Below are positions 51,840-60,480 of a stretch of DNA of 64,000 nt, one piece after another. A model generated the notes under the pieces. That model had not been told where the DNA came from, ran no database searches, and was given only the letters and a program-made list of their open reading frames with translations. The DNA comes from Sanguibacter suaedae (GTDB lineage: Bacteria > Actinomycetota > Actinomycetes > Actinomycetales > Cellulomonadaceae): positions 62,001 through 126,000 of the forward strand of contig NZ_JAEINH010000004.1 of NCBI RefSeq assembly GCF_016342785.1, in the 5' to 3' direction. The translations under genes were made by a program, and so were the position numbers. How positions within the stretch are numbered: position 1 is the stretch's first letter; every line of letters starts with the position of its first letter.

Positions 51840-53006
51840 TCAGCTCGTCGCTGCGGTCGTCCGGACCGTGAAGTCGTCCGTGCGGGTCCCGACCCCGAGG
51901 AGCTCGGCGATCGCAGCGACGGCGCGCCCGCTCGCCCGTCCGTCGCCGTACGGGTTCGTCGCGGTGGCCATCGCCGCGTAGTGCTCCGCGTCGTCCATGA
52001 GGCGGCTCACCTCGGTGACGATCCTGTCCTCGTCCGTCCCGATGAGCAGCACCGTGCCGGCCTCGACGGCCTCGGGCCGCTCGGTGTTCTCCCGCATGAC
52101 GAGCACCGGGCGGCCCAGGCTGGGGGCCTCCTCCTGGACGCCGCCCGAGTCGGTGAGCACGATGCGGCTCACCGCCAGGAGGCGGGTGAACTCCCCGTAG
52201 GCGAGGGGTTCCGTGACGAGGACGTTGTCGAGCCCCTCGAGGTGCGGCAGCACCGCCTCCCGGACCACGGGGTTGCGGTGGGCGGGGAGGACGACCAGGT
52301 GGTCCGGGCGGTCCGACGCGATGCGGCGCAGAGCGCGTCCGACGCCCTCCATGGCCCCGCCCCAGCTCTCGCGCCGGTGCGTGGTGACGAGCAGGACCGG
52401 CCGGCCCGACGACGCGGCCTGCTCGAGACGCGGGTCGGTGAACGCAACGTCCTTGGCGACGGTCGCGAGGAGCGCGTCGATGACGGTGTTGCCGGTGACG
52501 GCGACCGTCGCCGCGTCCACGGACTCCCGCACGAGGTTGTCCCGGCTCTCCTCGGTGGGTGCCAGGTGGAGCGCCGCGACGCGCGTGGTGATGCGGCGGT
52601 TCGCCTCCTCGGGGAACGGTGAGGCGATGTCGCCCGACCGGAGACCCGCCTCGAGGTGGACCACCGGGAGCTGCCGGTAGAAGGCCGCGAGCGCCGCCGC
52701 GGTCGACGTCGTGGTGTCCCCCTGGACGACGACGGCCGCGGGCCTGCGCTCGACGAGCACCGGGTCGAGGCGTTCGAGGACCCGTGCCGTGACCTGGGCG
52801 AGCGACTGTCCGTGCTCGAAGACGTCCAGGTCCACGTCGGGGACGATCCCGAAGAGCTCGTTGACCTGGTCGAGCATCTCGCGGTGCTGGCCGGTGACGA
52901 CCGTGACGACGTCGAGCGCGGTGCTGGCCTCGAGCGCGCGGATGAGCGGCGCGACCTTGATGGCCTCGGGTCGGGTGCCGTACACGACCATCACCAGGGG
53001 CTGCAT
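51840..53006 (-). CDS. wecB: UDP-GlcNAc 2-epimerase (non-hydrolysing)
   Basis: 388 residues from the ATG at 53006 (MQPLVMVVYGTRPEAIKVAP); an ATG nine bases upstream is possible. Family motifs VTGQHREMLDQVNELFGI, VVQGDTTTSTAAALAAFY, HLEAGLRSGD, PFPEEANRR, TTHRRESWG and LTDSGGVQEEAPSLGRPVLV are all present. It converts UDP-GlcNAc to UDP-ManNAc, the substrate of the wecC product encoded about 13 kb away on the other strand. It converges with the LCP gene. Confidence 0.95.
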   Translation of the reverse strand: MQPLVMVVYGTRPEAIKVAPLIRALEASTALDVVTVVTGQHREMLDQVNELFGIVPDVDLDVFEHGQSLAQVTARVLERLDPVLVERRPAAVVVQGDTTTSTAAALAAFYRQLPVVHLEAGLRSGDIASPFPEEANRRITTRVAALHLAPTEESRDNLVRESVDAATVAVTGNTVIDALLATVAKDVAFTDPRLEQAASSGRPVLLVTTHRRESWGGAMEGVGRALRRIASDRPDHLVVLPAHRNPVVREAVLPHLEGLDNVLVTEPLAYGEFTRLLAVSRIVLTDSGGVQEEAPSLGRPVLVMRENTERPEAVEAGTVLLIGTDEDRIVTEVSRLMDDAEHYAAMATATNPYGDGRASGRAVAAIAELLGVGTRTDDFTVRTTAATS

Positions 53007-53212
53007 GCGGCACATGCTGCCAGCGGGGCGCGACGGCGGGGAGGTCTCTGCGCGGCGCGGCGGGGCGGCGGGGTGAACTTCACCCACCCCGGGGGGTCCG
53101 TGGTCCTCCTCGGGCGCGGTGCTGGTGGGGTCTGCAGCGTGTGGCGGACCGCCGGGCGGGTCGTGGCGTGGCAGCATGACGGCGACCGCAGGGACGAGGG
53201 CGTGGGAGCACG

Positions 53213-55090
53213 ATGCGAGCGACGGACGACGAGACGACGGACCGGCCGGACGACGGGGCTGCGCCCCGCACGAGGTCGCGCAGGTCCGCGCGCGGCGCCC
53301 GGATGTCGCCGCGGGCGCGGCGCACGATCACGACGGTCCTCGTCGTGCTCGGCTGCCTCGTCGTGGTGCTCGTGGGGCTCGGCGTGTGGGTGGCGCGTGA
53401 CGTCCTCGCGGTCCGTGACGACCTGACCGTGGCCGCGGACCTCGTCCCCGAGCTGGAGCAGCAGGTCGAGGACGGTGCGCAGGACGAGGCCGCCGCCACG
53501 CTGGAGGCCTTGCAGCAGCGTGCTGCGAGCGCCCGCGAGTCGTCGACCGGTGTGCACTGGTCGGTGGTGTCCGTGCTGCCGGTGGCGCGCCCCAACCTGC
53601 AGGCGGTGCAGGTGGTCACCGAGGTGGTGGACTCCCTCGCGGTCGATGCGCTGCCGGCGTTCGCGGATGCGGCCCGGCTTGCCGGCCCGGGTGGGTTCGC
53701 CCAGACGGACGGGCGGGTGGACCTCGGTCCGCTGGTCGAGGTCGCGCCGCGGGTCGTGGCTGCGGACGCCGCGGTGCAGGCGGGCCTCGACGACATGGTC
53801 GCTCTCGACCCCGACGAGCTCGTGGGTCCGCTGGGCGACGCGGTCACCGAGCTCACCGACGTCATGGCGGAGGTGGGGTCCACCACCGCGACGGCGTCGC
53901 GGGCGGTGCGGCTCGCCCCGCCGATGCTCGGCAGCGAGGGGCCCCGCCGCTACCTGCTCCTCGTGCAGAACAACGCGGAGCCGAGGGCGACGGGAGGGCT
54001 GCCCGGCTCGGTGATCCTGCTCTCCGCCGAGGACGGCCGGGTGACGATCGAGGACCAACGCCCTGCGAGCGAGTTCCAGTCCGACACCACGGTGCTCGAC
54101 GTCGGCGAGGCGGAGCGCGCCCTCTTCGGCGAGGACCTCGCCCGCAAGATGGCGGACGTGAACTTCACGCCGGACTTCCCGCGTACCGCAGAGCTCGCGG
54201 TCGCGTTGTGGGCGCAGAAGGACGACCGGGCCGTCGACGGTGTGCTCTCGATCGACCCGGTCGTCCTCGCGGGGATCATGGGGGCCACGGGTCCCATCGA
54301 TCCTCCTGTGGGGCCGCGCCTCACGTCCGACAACGTCGTCGACTACCTGATCAACGGCGTGTACCTGGACATCGCCGACCCGGACCAGCACGACGTGTTC
54401 TTCCAGGTTGTCGCCGCACAGCTGTTCCAGGAGGTGCTCGCCGGAGCGGGTGAAATATCGAAGATCATCCCCGCTCTCGCACAATCCGCACGTGAAGGGC
54501 GTGTTCTTCTGTGGTCCGCCCATCCGGAGGAGCAGGAGCTTTTGGCTCCGACGGTCCTCGGCGGGGAATTGGTGGGAAGCGTCGCCGCAGGTCAGGACGG
54601 CGAGAGGCGACCTGTCGTCGGTATCTTCCTCAATGACGGAACTGCGGGGAAGATGGGTTACTACCTCGACCGTTCGGTGACGACCACCGTCCTCGAGTGC
54701 CTCGCGGACGGTTCGCAGAGGCTCCGGGTGGACGTGTCCCTGACCTCCACGGCCCCGGTGGATCCGGGGGTTCTGCCCCAGTACGTGACGGGCGTCGGCG
54801 GCATCGTGACTCCCGGCGACGTCCGGACGAACCTCCTCGTCTACGCGCCCGACGGTGGCCGCATCGAGGACGTCACCGCAGGTGGGAACCCTGTGGGGGT
54901 GCAGTCGCAGCTGCACGAGGAACTCTTTGTCGCCGGAATTACCACCCTATTGTCGCCGGGTGCGTCCCAGACCTTCTCCTACACCATTGTCACGAGCCCG
55001 TCACAGGGTGGTGACGTGATCTTGCGCTTTACGCCGGGCCCACGGGATACTCGGACGCAGCTCAGGGGTGCCTCGTGCGCGACATCATGA
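53213..55090 (+). CDS. DUF4012 membrane protein
   Basis: 625 residues. One membrane helix lies at about 39-61 (TTVLVVLGCLVVVLVGLGVW), with the remainder outside. RRYLLLVQNNAEPRATGGLP and GVLSIDPVVLAGIMGATGPI are the DUF4012 signature regions. Such proteins are common beside LCP and glycan genes in actinobacteria, with unknown function. From about 54440 the codon pattern becomes less GC-biased. Its last 70 bases contain the promoter of the next gene, so the two are linked by overlap, not by an operon gap. Confidence 0.85.
   Translation: MRATDDETTDRPDDGAAPRTRSRRSARGARMSPRARRTITTVLVVLGCLVVVLVGLGVWVARDVLAVRDDLTVAADLVPELEQQVEDGAQDEAAATLEALQQRAASARESSTGVHWSVVSVLPVARPNLQAVQVVTEVVDSLAVDALPAFADAARLAGPGGFAQTDGRVDLGPLVEVAPRVVAADAAVQAGLDDMVALDPDELVGPLGDAVTELTDVMAEVGSTTATASRAVRLAPPMLGSEGPRRYLLLVQNNAEPRATGGLPGSVILLSAEDGRVTIEDQRPASEFQSDTTVLDVGEAERALFGEDLARKMADVNFTPDFPRTAELAVALWAQKDDRAVDGVLSIDPVVLAGIMGATGPIDPPVGPRLTSDNVVDYLINGVYLDIADPDQHDVFFQVVAAQLFQEVLAGAGEISKIIPALAQSAREGRVLLWSAHPEEQELLAPTVLGGELVGSVAAGQDGERRPVVGIFLNDGTAGKMGYYLDRSVTTTVLECLADGSQRLRVDVSLTSTAPVDPGVLPQYVTGVGGIVTPGDVRTNLLVYAPDGGRIEDVTAGGNPVGVQSQLHEELFVAGITTLLSPGASQTFSYTIVTSPSQGGDVILRFTPGPRDTRTQLRGASCATS
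55022..55078 (+). promoter_or_regulatory. Promoter and conserved leader start of surface protein 2
   Basis: TTGCGC (55022-55027), an 18-base spacer and GATACT (55046-55051) repeat the promoter at 34678 exactly in both boxes and spacing. The first 20 bases of the predicted transcript (55059-55078) are identical to 34715-34734. This copy lies entirely inside the DUF4012 coding region. Confidence 0.7.
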
Positions 55091-55158
55091 GGATGATGCG
55101 TCTGAGGTCGCACCAGACTGCACGGGCAGTCCACGAACACGAAAATGGGGAATCGCAC

Positions 55159-55671
55159 ATGAACCGACGTATCGGAGCCACCGCAGCAGCGGCCGCGGCA
55201 CTCGTCCTGGCGCCGGCAGCGGCCGCGTCCGCCTACGAGGCGAGCGACTTCGACTCGACCGTGACGGCTACCAGCGTCGCCGCGGGCCAGGCCGTCAACT
55301 ACTACATCGACGGCCCCGTGGTGAACGACGAGATCACGGTCACCGTGACCTCGTCGCCCACCTCCATCCCCGACAGCGCCATCGCGATCGCCGGTACCGC
55401 CACCATGACGAAGGCGACCGACGCCAACGGTGACGCGTCGTTCGCGATCACGCTCTCCGCGGCCGGCACCTACACCTTCACCGCGGTCGACGCCGAGGGT
55501 GACGTCATCAACACCCAGGCCGTCGCCGTCGCAGCGGCCGGCTCGCCCTCCGCGACCCTCCCCGTGACCGGTTCCTCGGCCACGCCGCTCGCCCTCGGGG
55601 GAGGCGCGCTGGCCCTCGCGGGCATCGGCACCGTCCTCTTCGCGAAGCGTCGCAACCAGGCGCGCATCTGA
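55159..55671 (+). CDS. Sortase-anchored small surface protein 2
   Basis: 170 residues from the ATG at 55159 (GGGGAA upstream); the frame is open 84 bases further. The signal peptide is about residues 1-28 (LVLAPAAAASAYEA). One Ig-like domain (FDSTVTATSVAAGQAVNYYI to about 125) follows, then the sorting signal LPVTG, a hydrophobic helix and KRRNQARI. It is a clear paralogue of the 34820 gene (SAYEA, TKATDANG, FTAVD, VTGSSA) but lacks the PGTxAPG stalk. The anchor is LPXTG here against LAXTG there, so two sortase classes or one relaxed enzyme may be involved. Confidence 0.87.
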   Translation: MNRRIGATAAAAAALVLAPAAAASAYEASDFDSTVTATSVAAGQAVNYYIDGPVVNDEITVTVTSSPTSIPDSAIAIAGTATMTKATDANGDASFAITLSAAGTYTFTAVDAEGDVINTQAVAVAAAGSPSATLPVTGSSATPLALGGGALALAGIGTVLFAKRRNQARI

Positions 55672-55688
55672 TCCACGGATACGCTTGA

Positions 55689-55720
55689 CGAGGGTCTCCC
55701 GGTCACCCGGGGGGCCCTCG
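55689..55720 (+). terminator. Terminator after surface protein 2
   Basis: A 14-bp stem (55689-55702 with 55707-55720) with loop TCAC, containing two G-T wobbles, 17 bases after the stop. It has no T-tract. Its position and shape match the terminator after surface protein 1. Confidence 0.7.
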
Positions 55721-55766
55721 TGCCGGTTGCAGGCACCTCAGGCCCGACGACCACAAGGGGGAACTC

Positions 55767-56663
55767 GTGGACGCTCGCCATCGTAGGTTCGTCGTCCCGA
55801 TCGGTGTGCTGCTCGCCGTGATCGTCGCCGCCGTCGTGTGGGGCGTGACGCGGGGCGCCAGCGGTCCGCAGGAGCCAGAGGCCGCGCCTCCCTCGCCGGC
55901 CCCGTCGCCCTCGGCGTCGGTGGAGCCCTCACCGTCGACCCCGCCCGACGAGGGCCCCGCGGCGGACCCCGCGGTCTACGACCTCGCACCGCTGCCTGTG
56001 GTCGACGTCTACGCGGTCCTGCCCGCGCTGCCGCTGGACTCCGACCCGCAGGCTCCCACGCTCGGCGCCGTCACCCCGGCAGGGGTGAGCGCCCCCGTGT
56101 TCTCCGAGCCCGGGAGCCCGCCCGTCGCGCAGCTCCCCGCCCAGCAGCAGCACGACGGGACGGTCGTCCCGGTGATCGAGCAGCACGAGCACTGGGCGAG
56201 GGTCCTGCTCCCCGCACGGTCAGGGTTGCCGTCCGAGGGCGTCGTGGCCCAGCCGCCCGGGTGGGGCCGCACCACCGACGTGCGGGACATGACGAACGCG
56301 GCGTCGGTCGAGGTGAGCCTCGCCGGCGAGGTCCGGATCCTCGCCGGCGACGAGGTGGTGCACAGCACCACGGAGTTCGGGTACGGAGCCCCGGCGACGC
56401 CCACACCCCTGGGCCGGACCTTCATCATGACGACGTTCACGAACCCGGAGGCCGCGTACACGCGCGGGCTGCCGATCGTCGCGCTCGCCGTCCAGTCACC
56501 GACCCTCGACGGGTTCCTCGGAGCGCCCGTGGCGGTGACCGCGTTCCATTACCACGACACCAGGGAAGGGCCCGTGTCCAACGGGTGCTTGCGGATGGAC
56601 GAGGACACCATGATCCGGCTCGCGGCCCTGCCGCTCGGTACCCCCGTCCGGATCGTCGCGTGA
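55767..56663 (+). CDS. L,D-transpeptidase (YkuD family)
   Basis: 298 residues from GTG at 55767 (AAGGGGG upstream). An N-terminal membrane helix (VPIGVLLAVIVAAVVWGV) is followed by a proline/serine linker and an SH3-like segment near 110-165. The YkuD domain is at about 175-298, with HYHDTREGPVSNGCLRMDED containing the catalytic cysteine C274. It forms 3-3 cross-links or attaches proteins to peptidoglycan. The stop overlaps the next start (GTGA). Confidence 0.9.
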   Translation: MDARHRRFVVPIGVLLAVIVAAVVWGVTRGASGPQEPEAAPPSPAPSPSASVEPSPSTPPDEGPAADPAVYDLAPLPVVDVYAVLPALPLDSDPQAPTLGAVTPAGVSAPVFSEPGSPPVAQLPAQQQHDGTVVPVIEQHEHWARVLLPARSGLPSEGVVAQPPGWGRTTDVRDMTNAASVEVSLAGEVRILAGDEVVHSTTEFGYGAPATPTPLGRTFIMTTFTNPEAAYTRGLPIVALAVQSPTLDGFLGAPVAVTAFHYHDTREGPVSNGCLRMDEDTMIRLAALPLGTPVRIVA

Positions 56664-57208
56664 GGCGCGCACCTGCCGGGGTCCTCCTCGCCGCCGCCGC
56701 AGGGCTGCTCCTCGGGGCGTGCGGCCAGGCCGACGGCCCGACGACCACGCCGACGCAGGCCCCGTCCACCCAGAGCGTGGCACCGGTCTCCCCGGGCACG
56801 GACGACGCGCCCGCCGACCTCGGCACGCCCGAGGAGTACGCGCAGCAGGTCGTCGACGAGACCAACGCGGCCCGGGAGACCGAGGGCCTCGAGCCGCTCG
56901 CCCCGTCGTCGTGCGCCGAGGAGCAGGCCCTCCCGCGTGCGGAGGCCCTCGTCGCCGACGGCGGCGAGCTCGTCCACGCCCCGCTCGCCCCCGTCTCCGC
57001 AGCGTGCGAACCGGCCTCCAGGGCCGGCGAGAACCTCTCGCGGGCCGCCGCGTCCGCCGCTGACGTCGTCGACGCGTGGCTCGGGTCGCCCGGGCACCGG
57101 TCCAACCTCCTGTCGCCCGAGTTCACCGAGCTGGGCGTCGCGTGCACCCCGATGACCGTCGACGAGGTCGACGAGATGCTCTGCGCCCAGATCTTCCTCG
57201 GTCCGTGA
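56660..57208 (+). CDS. CAP/SCP-domain lipoprotein
   Basis: 182 residues from GTG at 56660. The lipoprotein signal ends LLLGAC (cysteine about 22). A threonine/proline linker and a CAP domain follow (YAQQVVDETNAARETEGLEP, GENLSRAAASAADVVDAWLG, SPGHRSNLLSPEFTELGVAC). CAP proteins are secreted, of varied or unknown function. Coupling to the L,D-transpeptidase suggests a wall-related role. Confidence 0.85.
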   Translation: MRRAPAGVLLAAAAGLLLGACGQADGPTTTPTQAPSTQSVAPVSPGTDDAPADLGTPEEYAQQVVDETNAARETEGLEPLAPSSCAEEQALPRAEALVADGGELVHAPLAPVSAACEPASRAGENLSRAAASAADVVDAWLGSPGHRSNLLSPEFTELGVACTPMTVDEVDEMLCAQIFLGP

Positions 57209-57257
57209 TGCGGGCCGTGGGGGACGCGAGGGCGCTCGTCGTGGAAGGATCGCGCCC

Positions 57258-58736
57258 GTGACGGACACGACGGCTGCGGACGCCCAGCCCACCAACGCGA
57301 TCGACCGGTACTTCAGGATCACGGAACGAGGATCGACCATCGGCGCCGAGGTGCGCGGCGGCCTCGTGACCTTCTTCACGATGAGCTACATCATCGTCCT
57401 CAATCCCATCATCCTCAGCACCGTCCCCGACGGCACCGGTGCCTACCTCGGCGGCGGGACGGAGCCCGACCTCGCGGCGATCGCCGCGGTCACCGCCCTC
57501 GCCGCGGGCGTCCTCACGATCCTCATGGGGGTGGTCGCGAACTTCCCGCTCGCGCTCGCCGCAGGGCTCGGCCTCAACGCCGTCGTGACCTTCTCCATCG
57601 CGAGCCTGCCCGACATGACGTGGGCGGACGCCATGGGCATCGTCGTCCTCGAGGGCATCATCATCCTCGTGCTCGTCCTCACGGGGTTCCGCGAGGCCGT
57701 CTTCCACGCCGTCCCCGTGGAGCTGAAGACGGCCATCAGCGTCGGGATCGGCCTCTTCATCGCGTTCATCGGGCTCGTCGACGCCGGCTTCGTGCGGATC
57801 CCCGCGAGCCTCGCCACACCCGTCGAGCTCGGGGTCGGCGGCTCCGTCGCCGGGTGGCCGCTCCTGGTGTTCGTCGTCGGGCTCCTGGTCGCCGTCGTCC
57901 TCATGGTCCGCAAGGTCCACGGCGCCATCCTCATCGCGATCCTCACGTCCACCGTCCTCGCGGTGATCATCGAGGCCGTCGCGACCGTCGGCCCCCAGGG
58001 CACGGACGGCACCAACCCGACCGGCTGGGAGCTCAACTCGCCGGCCGTCCCGGACAGCATCGTCGCGCTGCCCGACTTCTCCCTCCTCGGCCAGTTCTCG
58101 CTCTTCGGCTCCTTCGAGAAGATCGGGGTGGTCGCCGTCGTCCTCCTCGTCTTCACGCTCCTGCTCGCGGACTTCTTCGACACGATGGGCACCATGGTCG
58201 CCGTCGGCGGCGAGGCCGGCCTGCTCGACGCCGACGGCAACCCGCCGCGCACCCGCCAGATCCTCGTCGTCGACTCCCTCGGCGCGATCGCCGGGGGCGC
58301 CGGGTCCGTGTCGTCGAACACCAGCTACATCGAGTCCGCGGCGGGCGTCGGCGACGGTGCGCGCACCGGTCTCGCGTCCGTGGTGACCGGCCTCGCGTTC
58401 CTCCTGGCGACGTTCCTGTCGCCCGTCGTCGACATGGTGCCGTTCGAGGCCGCGACGCCCGCGCTCGTGGTCGTCGGGTTCCTCATGGTCATGCAGGTGT
58501 CCGGGATCGACTGGAAGAACTACGAGATCGCCATCCCGGCGTTCCTCACCATCATCCTCATGCCCTTCGCGTTCTCCATCACCGCAGGCATCGGTGCGGG
58601 CTTCATCGCGTTCGTCGTCATCAAGGTCGCCGTCGGCAAGATCCGGGCCATCCACCCGCTCATGTGGGTCGCCAGCGTCCTGTTCGTCCTCTACTTCGTG
58701 CGCGGGCCGCTCGGTGACGCCCTCGGGGCGTTCTGA
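57258..58736 (+). CDS. NCS2-family purine permease (AzgA-like)
   Basis: 492 residues with 12-14 membrane helices. The start RYFRITERGSTIGAEVRGGL, then VTFFTMSYIIVLNPIIL, and the segments ALAAGLGLNAVVTFSI, LLADFFDTMGTMVAVGGEAG and SSNTSYIESAAGVGDGARTG are typical of the AzgA-like guanine/hypoxanthine/adenine transporters. GGAAGGA precedes the GTG. It stands alone, with manA beginning six bases after it. Confidence 0.92.
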   Translation: MTDTTAADAQPTNAIDRYFRITERGSTIGAEVRGGLVTFFTMSYIIVLNPIILSTVPDGTGAYLGGGTEPDLAAIAAVTALAAGVLTILMGVVANFPLALAAGLGLNAVVTFSIASLPDMTWADAMGIVVLEGIIILVLVLTGFREAVFHAVPVELKTAISVGIGLFIAFIGLVDAGFVRIPASLATPVELGVGGSVAGWPLLVFVVGLLVAVVLMVRKVHGAILIAILTSTVLAVIIEAVATVGPQGTDGTNPTGWELNSPAVPDSIVALPDFSLLGQFSLFGSFEKIGVVAVVLLVFTLLLADFFDTMGTMVAVGGEAGLLDADGNPPRTRQILVVDSLGAIAGGAGSVSSNTSYIESAAGVGDGARTGLASVVTGLAFLLATFLSPVVDMVPFEAATPALVVVGFLMVMQVSGIDWKNYEIAIPAFLTIILMPFAFSITAGIGAGFIAFVVIKVAVGKIRAIHPLMWVASVLFVLYFVRGPLGDALGAF

Positions 58737-58741
58737 GAGCC

Positions 58742-59971
58742 GTGGCTGACCTGGGGGGGACCAGCCGTGCATACCGTCTGACCAACGGTGTGCAGAACTA
58801 CGCGTGGGGGTCGCCGACGGCGATCCCCGACCTGCTCGGCGTGCCCGCCGACGGGCGACCCGTCGCGGAGATGTGGCTCGGGGCCCACGCGGGGCTGCCG
58901 TCCTCGTGCAGCCCGTGCGACTCCGAGGACGCCACGCCCGTGGCGCTGTCCGACCTCCTCCGCTCCGCACCCGACGCGCTCCTCGGGCGGGCCGTCGTCG
59001 AGGAGTACGGACCACGCCTGCCCTACCTCCTCAAGGTCCTCGCGGCCGACCGTCCGCTCTCCCTCCAGGTCCACCCCGCCCCTCACGTCGCGCGTGCCGG
59101 GTTCAGCCGGGAGAACGCCGCCGGGGTGCCCGTCGACTCGCCGGATCGCAACTACAAGGACGACCAGCACAAGCCGGAGATGCTCCTCGCCCTGACACCC
59201 TTCGAGGGTCTGTGCGGGTTCCGTCGCCCCGCCCGCGCCCTGCAGCTCCTGGACGGCCTCGACGGCGACTGCGTCGGGCGGATGCGCGACGAGCTCACGG
59301 CCTCGCCCGACGCGCGCGGCGTGCGGCGCGCGTTCGAGGTGGCGCTCGCGGCCCGCGGGACGGACTGCGCGGAGGACGTCGCCCGGACGGCGGCCTCCGT
59401 CCGGGCGCGGATCGCCCGCGGCGAGTTCCGGTCGCGCGGCGACCGGACGGCCGTCGAGCTCGCCGAGCACCACCCCGGCGACCCCGGTGCGCTCGTGTCG
59501 CTCATGCTCAACCGGGTGTCCCTCGCCCCGGGGGAGGCGGTCTTCCTCGCCGCGGGCGAGGTGCACGCCTACCTGAGCGGCGTGGGCGTCGAGGTCATGG
59601 CGAGCTCGGACAACGTGCTCCGCGCGGGGCTCACCCCCAAGCGGGTGGACATCGAGGCCCTGCTCGGCTGCGCGAGCTATGTGCCCCGGCCCCCGGTGCG
59701 TCCCGTGCTGCGGGCCGAACCGGGCGGGCTCACCAGGTACGTGGCACCGGCGCAGGAGTTCTCGCTCCTCTACGGCAGGGTCGCCGGCGAGGCGGTCGTC
59801 ACGCACACCGGTCCCAGGATCCTCCTGTGCCTGGACGGGCAGGTGGAGCTGTCGAACCTTGCCGGGTCGCTCGGGCGGGTGGGGCGCGGGGAGTCCGTCT
59901 TCGTGGCCCACGACGCCGGGCACGTCACGGTGCAGGGAGAGGGGACGGTCGTCGTCGCGTTCGTCCCGTGA
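58742..59971 (+). CDS. manA: Mannose-6-phosphate isomerase, class I
   Basis: 409 residues from GTG at 58742. YRLTNGVQNYAWGSPTAIPD is the family opening. Zinc ligands are seen in LSLQVHPAPH (Q, H), DQHKPEMLLAL (E) and LAAGEVHAYLSG (H). It interconverts fructose-6-phosphate and mannose-6-phosphate, feeding GDP-mannose and so possibly the surface glycan. A weak ribosome binding site and six-base spacing suggest co-transcription with the permease. Confidence 0.94.
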   Translation: MADLGGTSRAYRLTNGVQNYAWGSPTAIPDLLGVPADGRPVAEMWLGAHAGLPSSCSPCDSEDATPVALSDLLRSAPDALLGRAVVEEYGPRLPYLLKVLAADRPLSLQVHPAPHVARAGFSRENAAGVPVDSPDRNYKDDQHKPEMLLALTPFEGLCGFRRPARALQLLDGLDGDCVGRMRDELTASPDARGVRRAFEVALAARGTDCAEDVARTAASVRARIARGEFRSRGDRTAVELAEHHPGDPGALVSLMLNRVSLAPGEAVFLAAGEVHAYLSGVGVEVMASSDNVLRAGLTPKRVDIEALLGCASYVPRPPVRPVLRAEPGGLTRYVAPAQEFSLLYGRVAGEAVVTHTGPRILLCLDGQVELSNLAGSLGRVGRGESVFVAHDAGHVTVQGEGTVVVAFVP

Positions 59972-60006
59972 CCGGGTGAAGAGCGCGCGCAGCGGTATCG
60001 TTTCCT

Positions 60007-60020
60007 TAGGTAATGACCTA
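60007..60020 (+). promoter_or_regulatory. Candidate operator of the MarR-MFS pair
   Basis: TAGGT-AATG-ACCTA is a perfect 5-bp inverted repeat lying 10 bases before the marR ATG. It sits just downstream of TATCGT (59996-60001), a good -10. A direct repeat GGTAA (60009-60013, 60022-60026) overlaps it. Placement over the transcript start suits MarR autorepression. Confidence 0.5.
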
Positions 60021-60030
60021 CGGTAAGAAC

Positions 60031-60480
60031 ATGTCGATCCCGCCCGATCCTCCCGTCGTCCCCGACCCCGACCGACTCGCGGGCGAGCTGCGCGTCGCCG
60101 TCCTGCGCACCGCGCGCTGCCTGCGCAACCAGCGCGGCGAGGCCGACCTCTCCGAGAGCCAGTTCTCCGTGGTCGCCGCACTCGCCAAGAAGGGCCCCAT
60201 GACCCCCGGGGCCCTCGCCGAGCACGAGCACACGCGCCCCCCGTCCATGACCCGCACCGTGAACACCCTCGTCGAGCTCGGCCTCGTCACCAAGGTCGGC
60301 GACACCGAGGACCGTCGCCTCGTGGTCGTCGACCTCACCGACGCCGGCCGTGACGAGGTCGACGAGACCCGACGCCGCCGCGACGCGTGGCTCACCCGCC
60401 AGCTCGGCCTGCTCACCGACGACGAACGACGGACGCTCCTCGAGGCGAGCGCCCTGCTTGCACGGGTCGCCACCCGATGA
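60031..60480 (+). CDS. MarR-family transcriptional regulator
   Basis: 149 residues from the ATG at 60031; an in-frame ATG at 60013 would lie in the operator. The winged helix-turn-helix has SQFSVVAALAKKGPMTPGAL, PSMTRTVNTLVELGLVTKVG and DTEDRRLVVVDLTDAGRDEV, the typical MarR wing. It probably represses itself and the transporter gene, which overlaps its stop by ATGA. Ligand unknown. Confidence 0.9.
   Translation: MSIPPDPPVVPDPDRLAGELRVAVLRTARCLRNQRGEADLSESQFSVVAALAKKGPMTPGALAEHEHTRPPSMTRTVNTLVELGLVTKVGDTEDRRLVVVDLTDAGRDEVDETRRRRDAWLTRQLGLLTDDERRTLLEASALLARVATR

Noticed and set aside
53950-54333. Reverse-strand gene inside the DUF4012 gene
   Set aside because: The 127-codon frame has no family features and the + strand DUF4012 domain is continuous across it.
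60007-60020. IdeR/DtxR iron box before marR
   Set aside because: The half-sites TAGGT/ACCTA resemble an iron box, but the spacer is 4 bases instead of the 7 that separate TTAGGT and ACCTAA in the 19-bp consensus, and the outer bases do not match.
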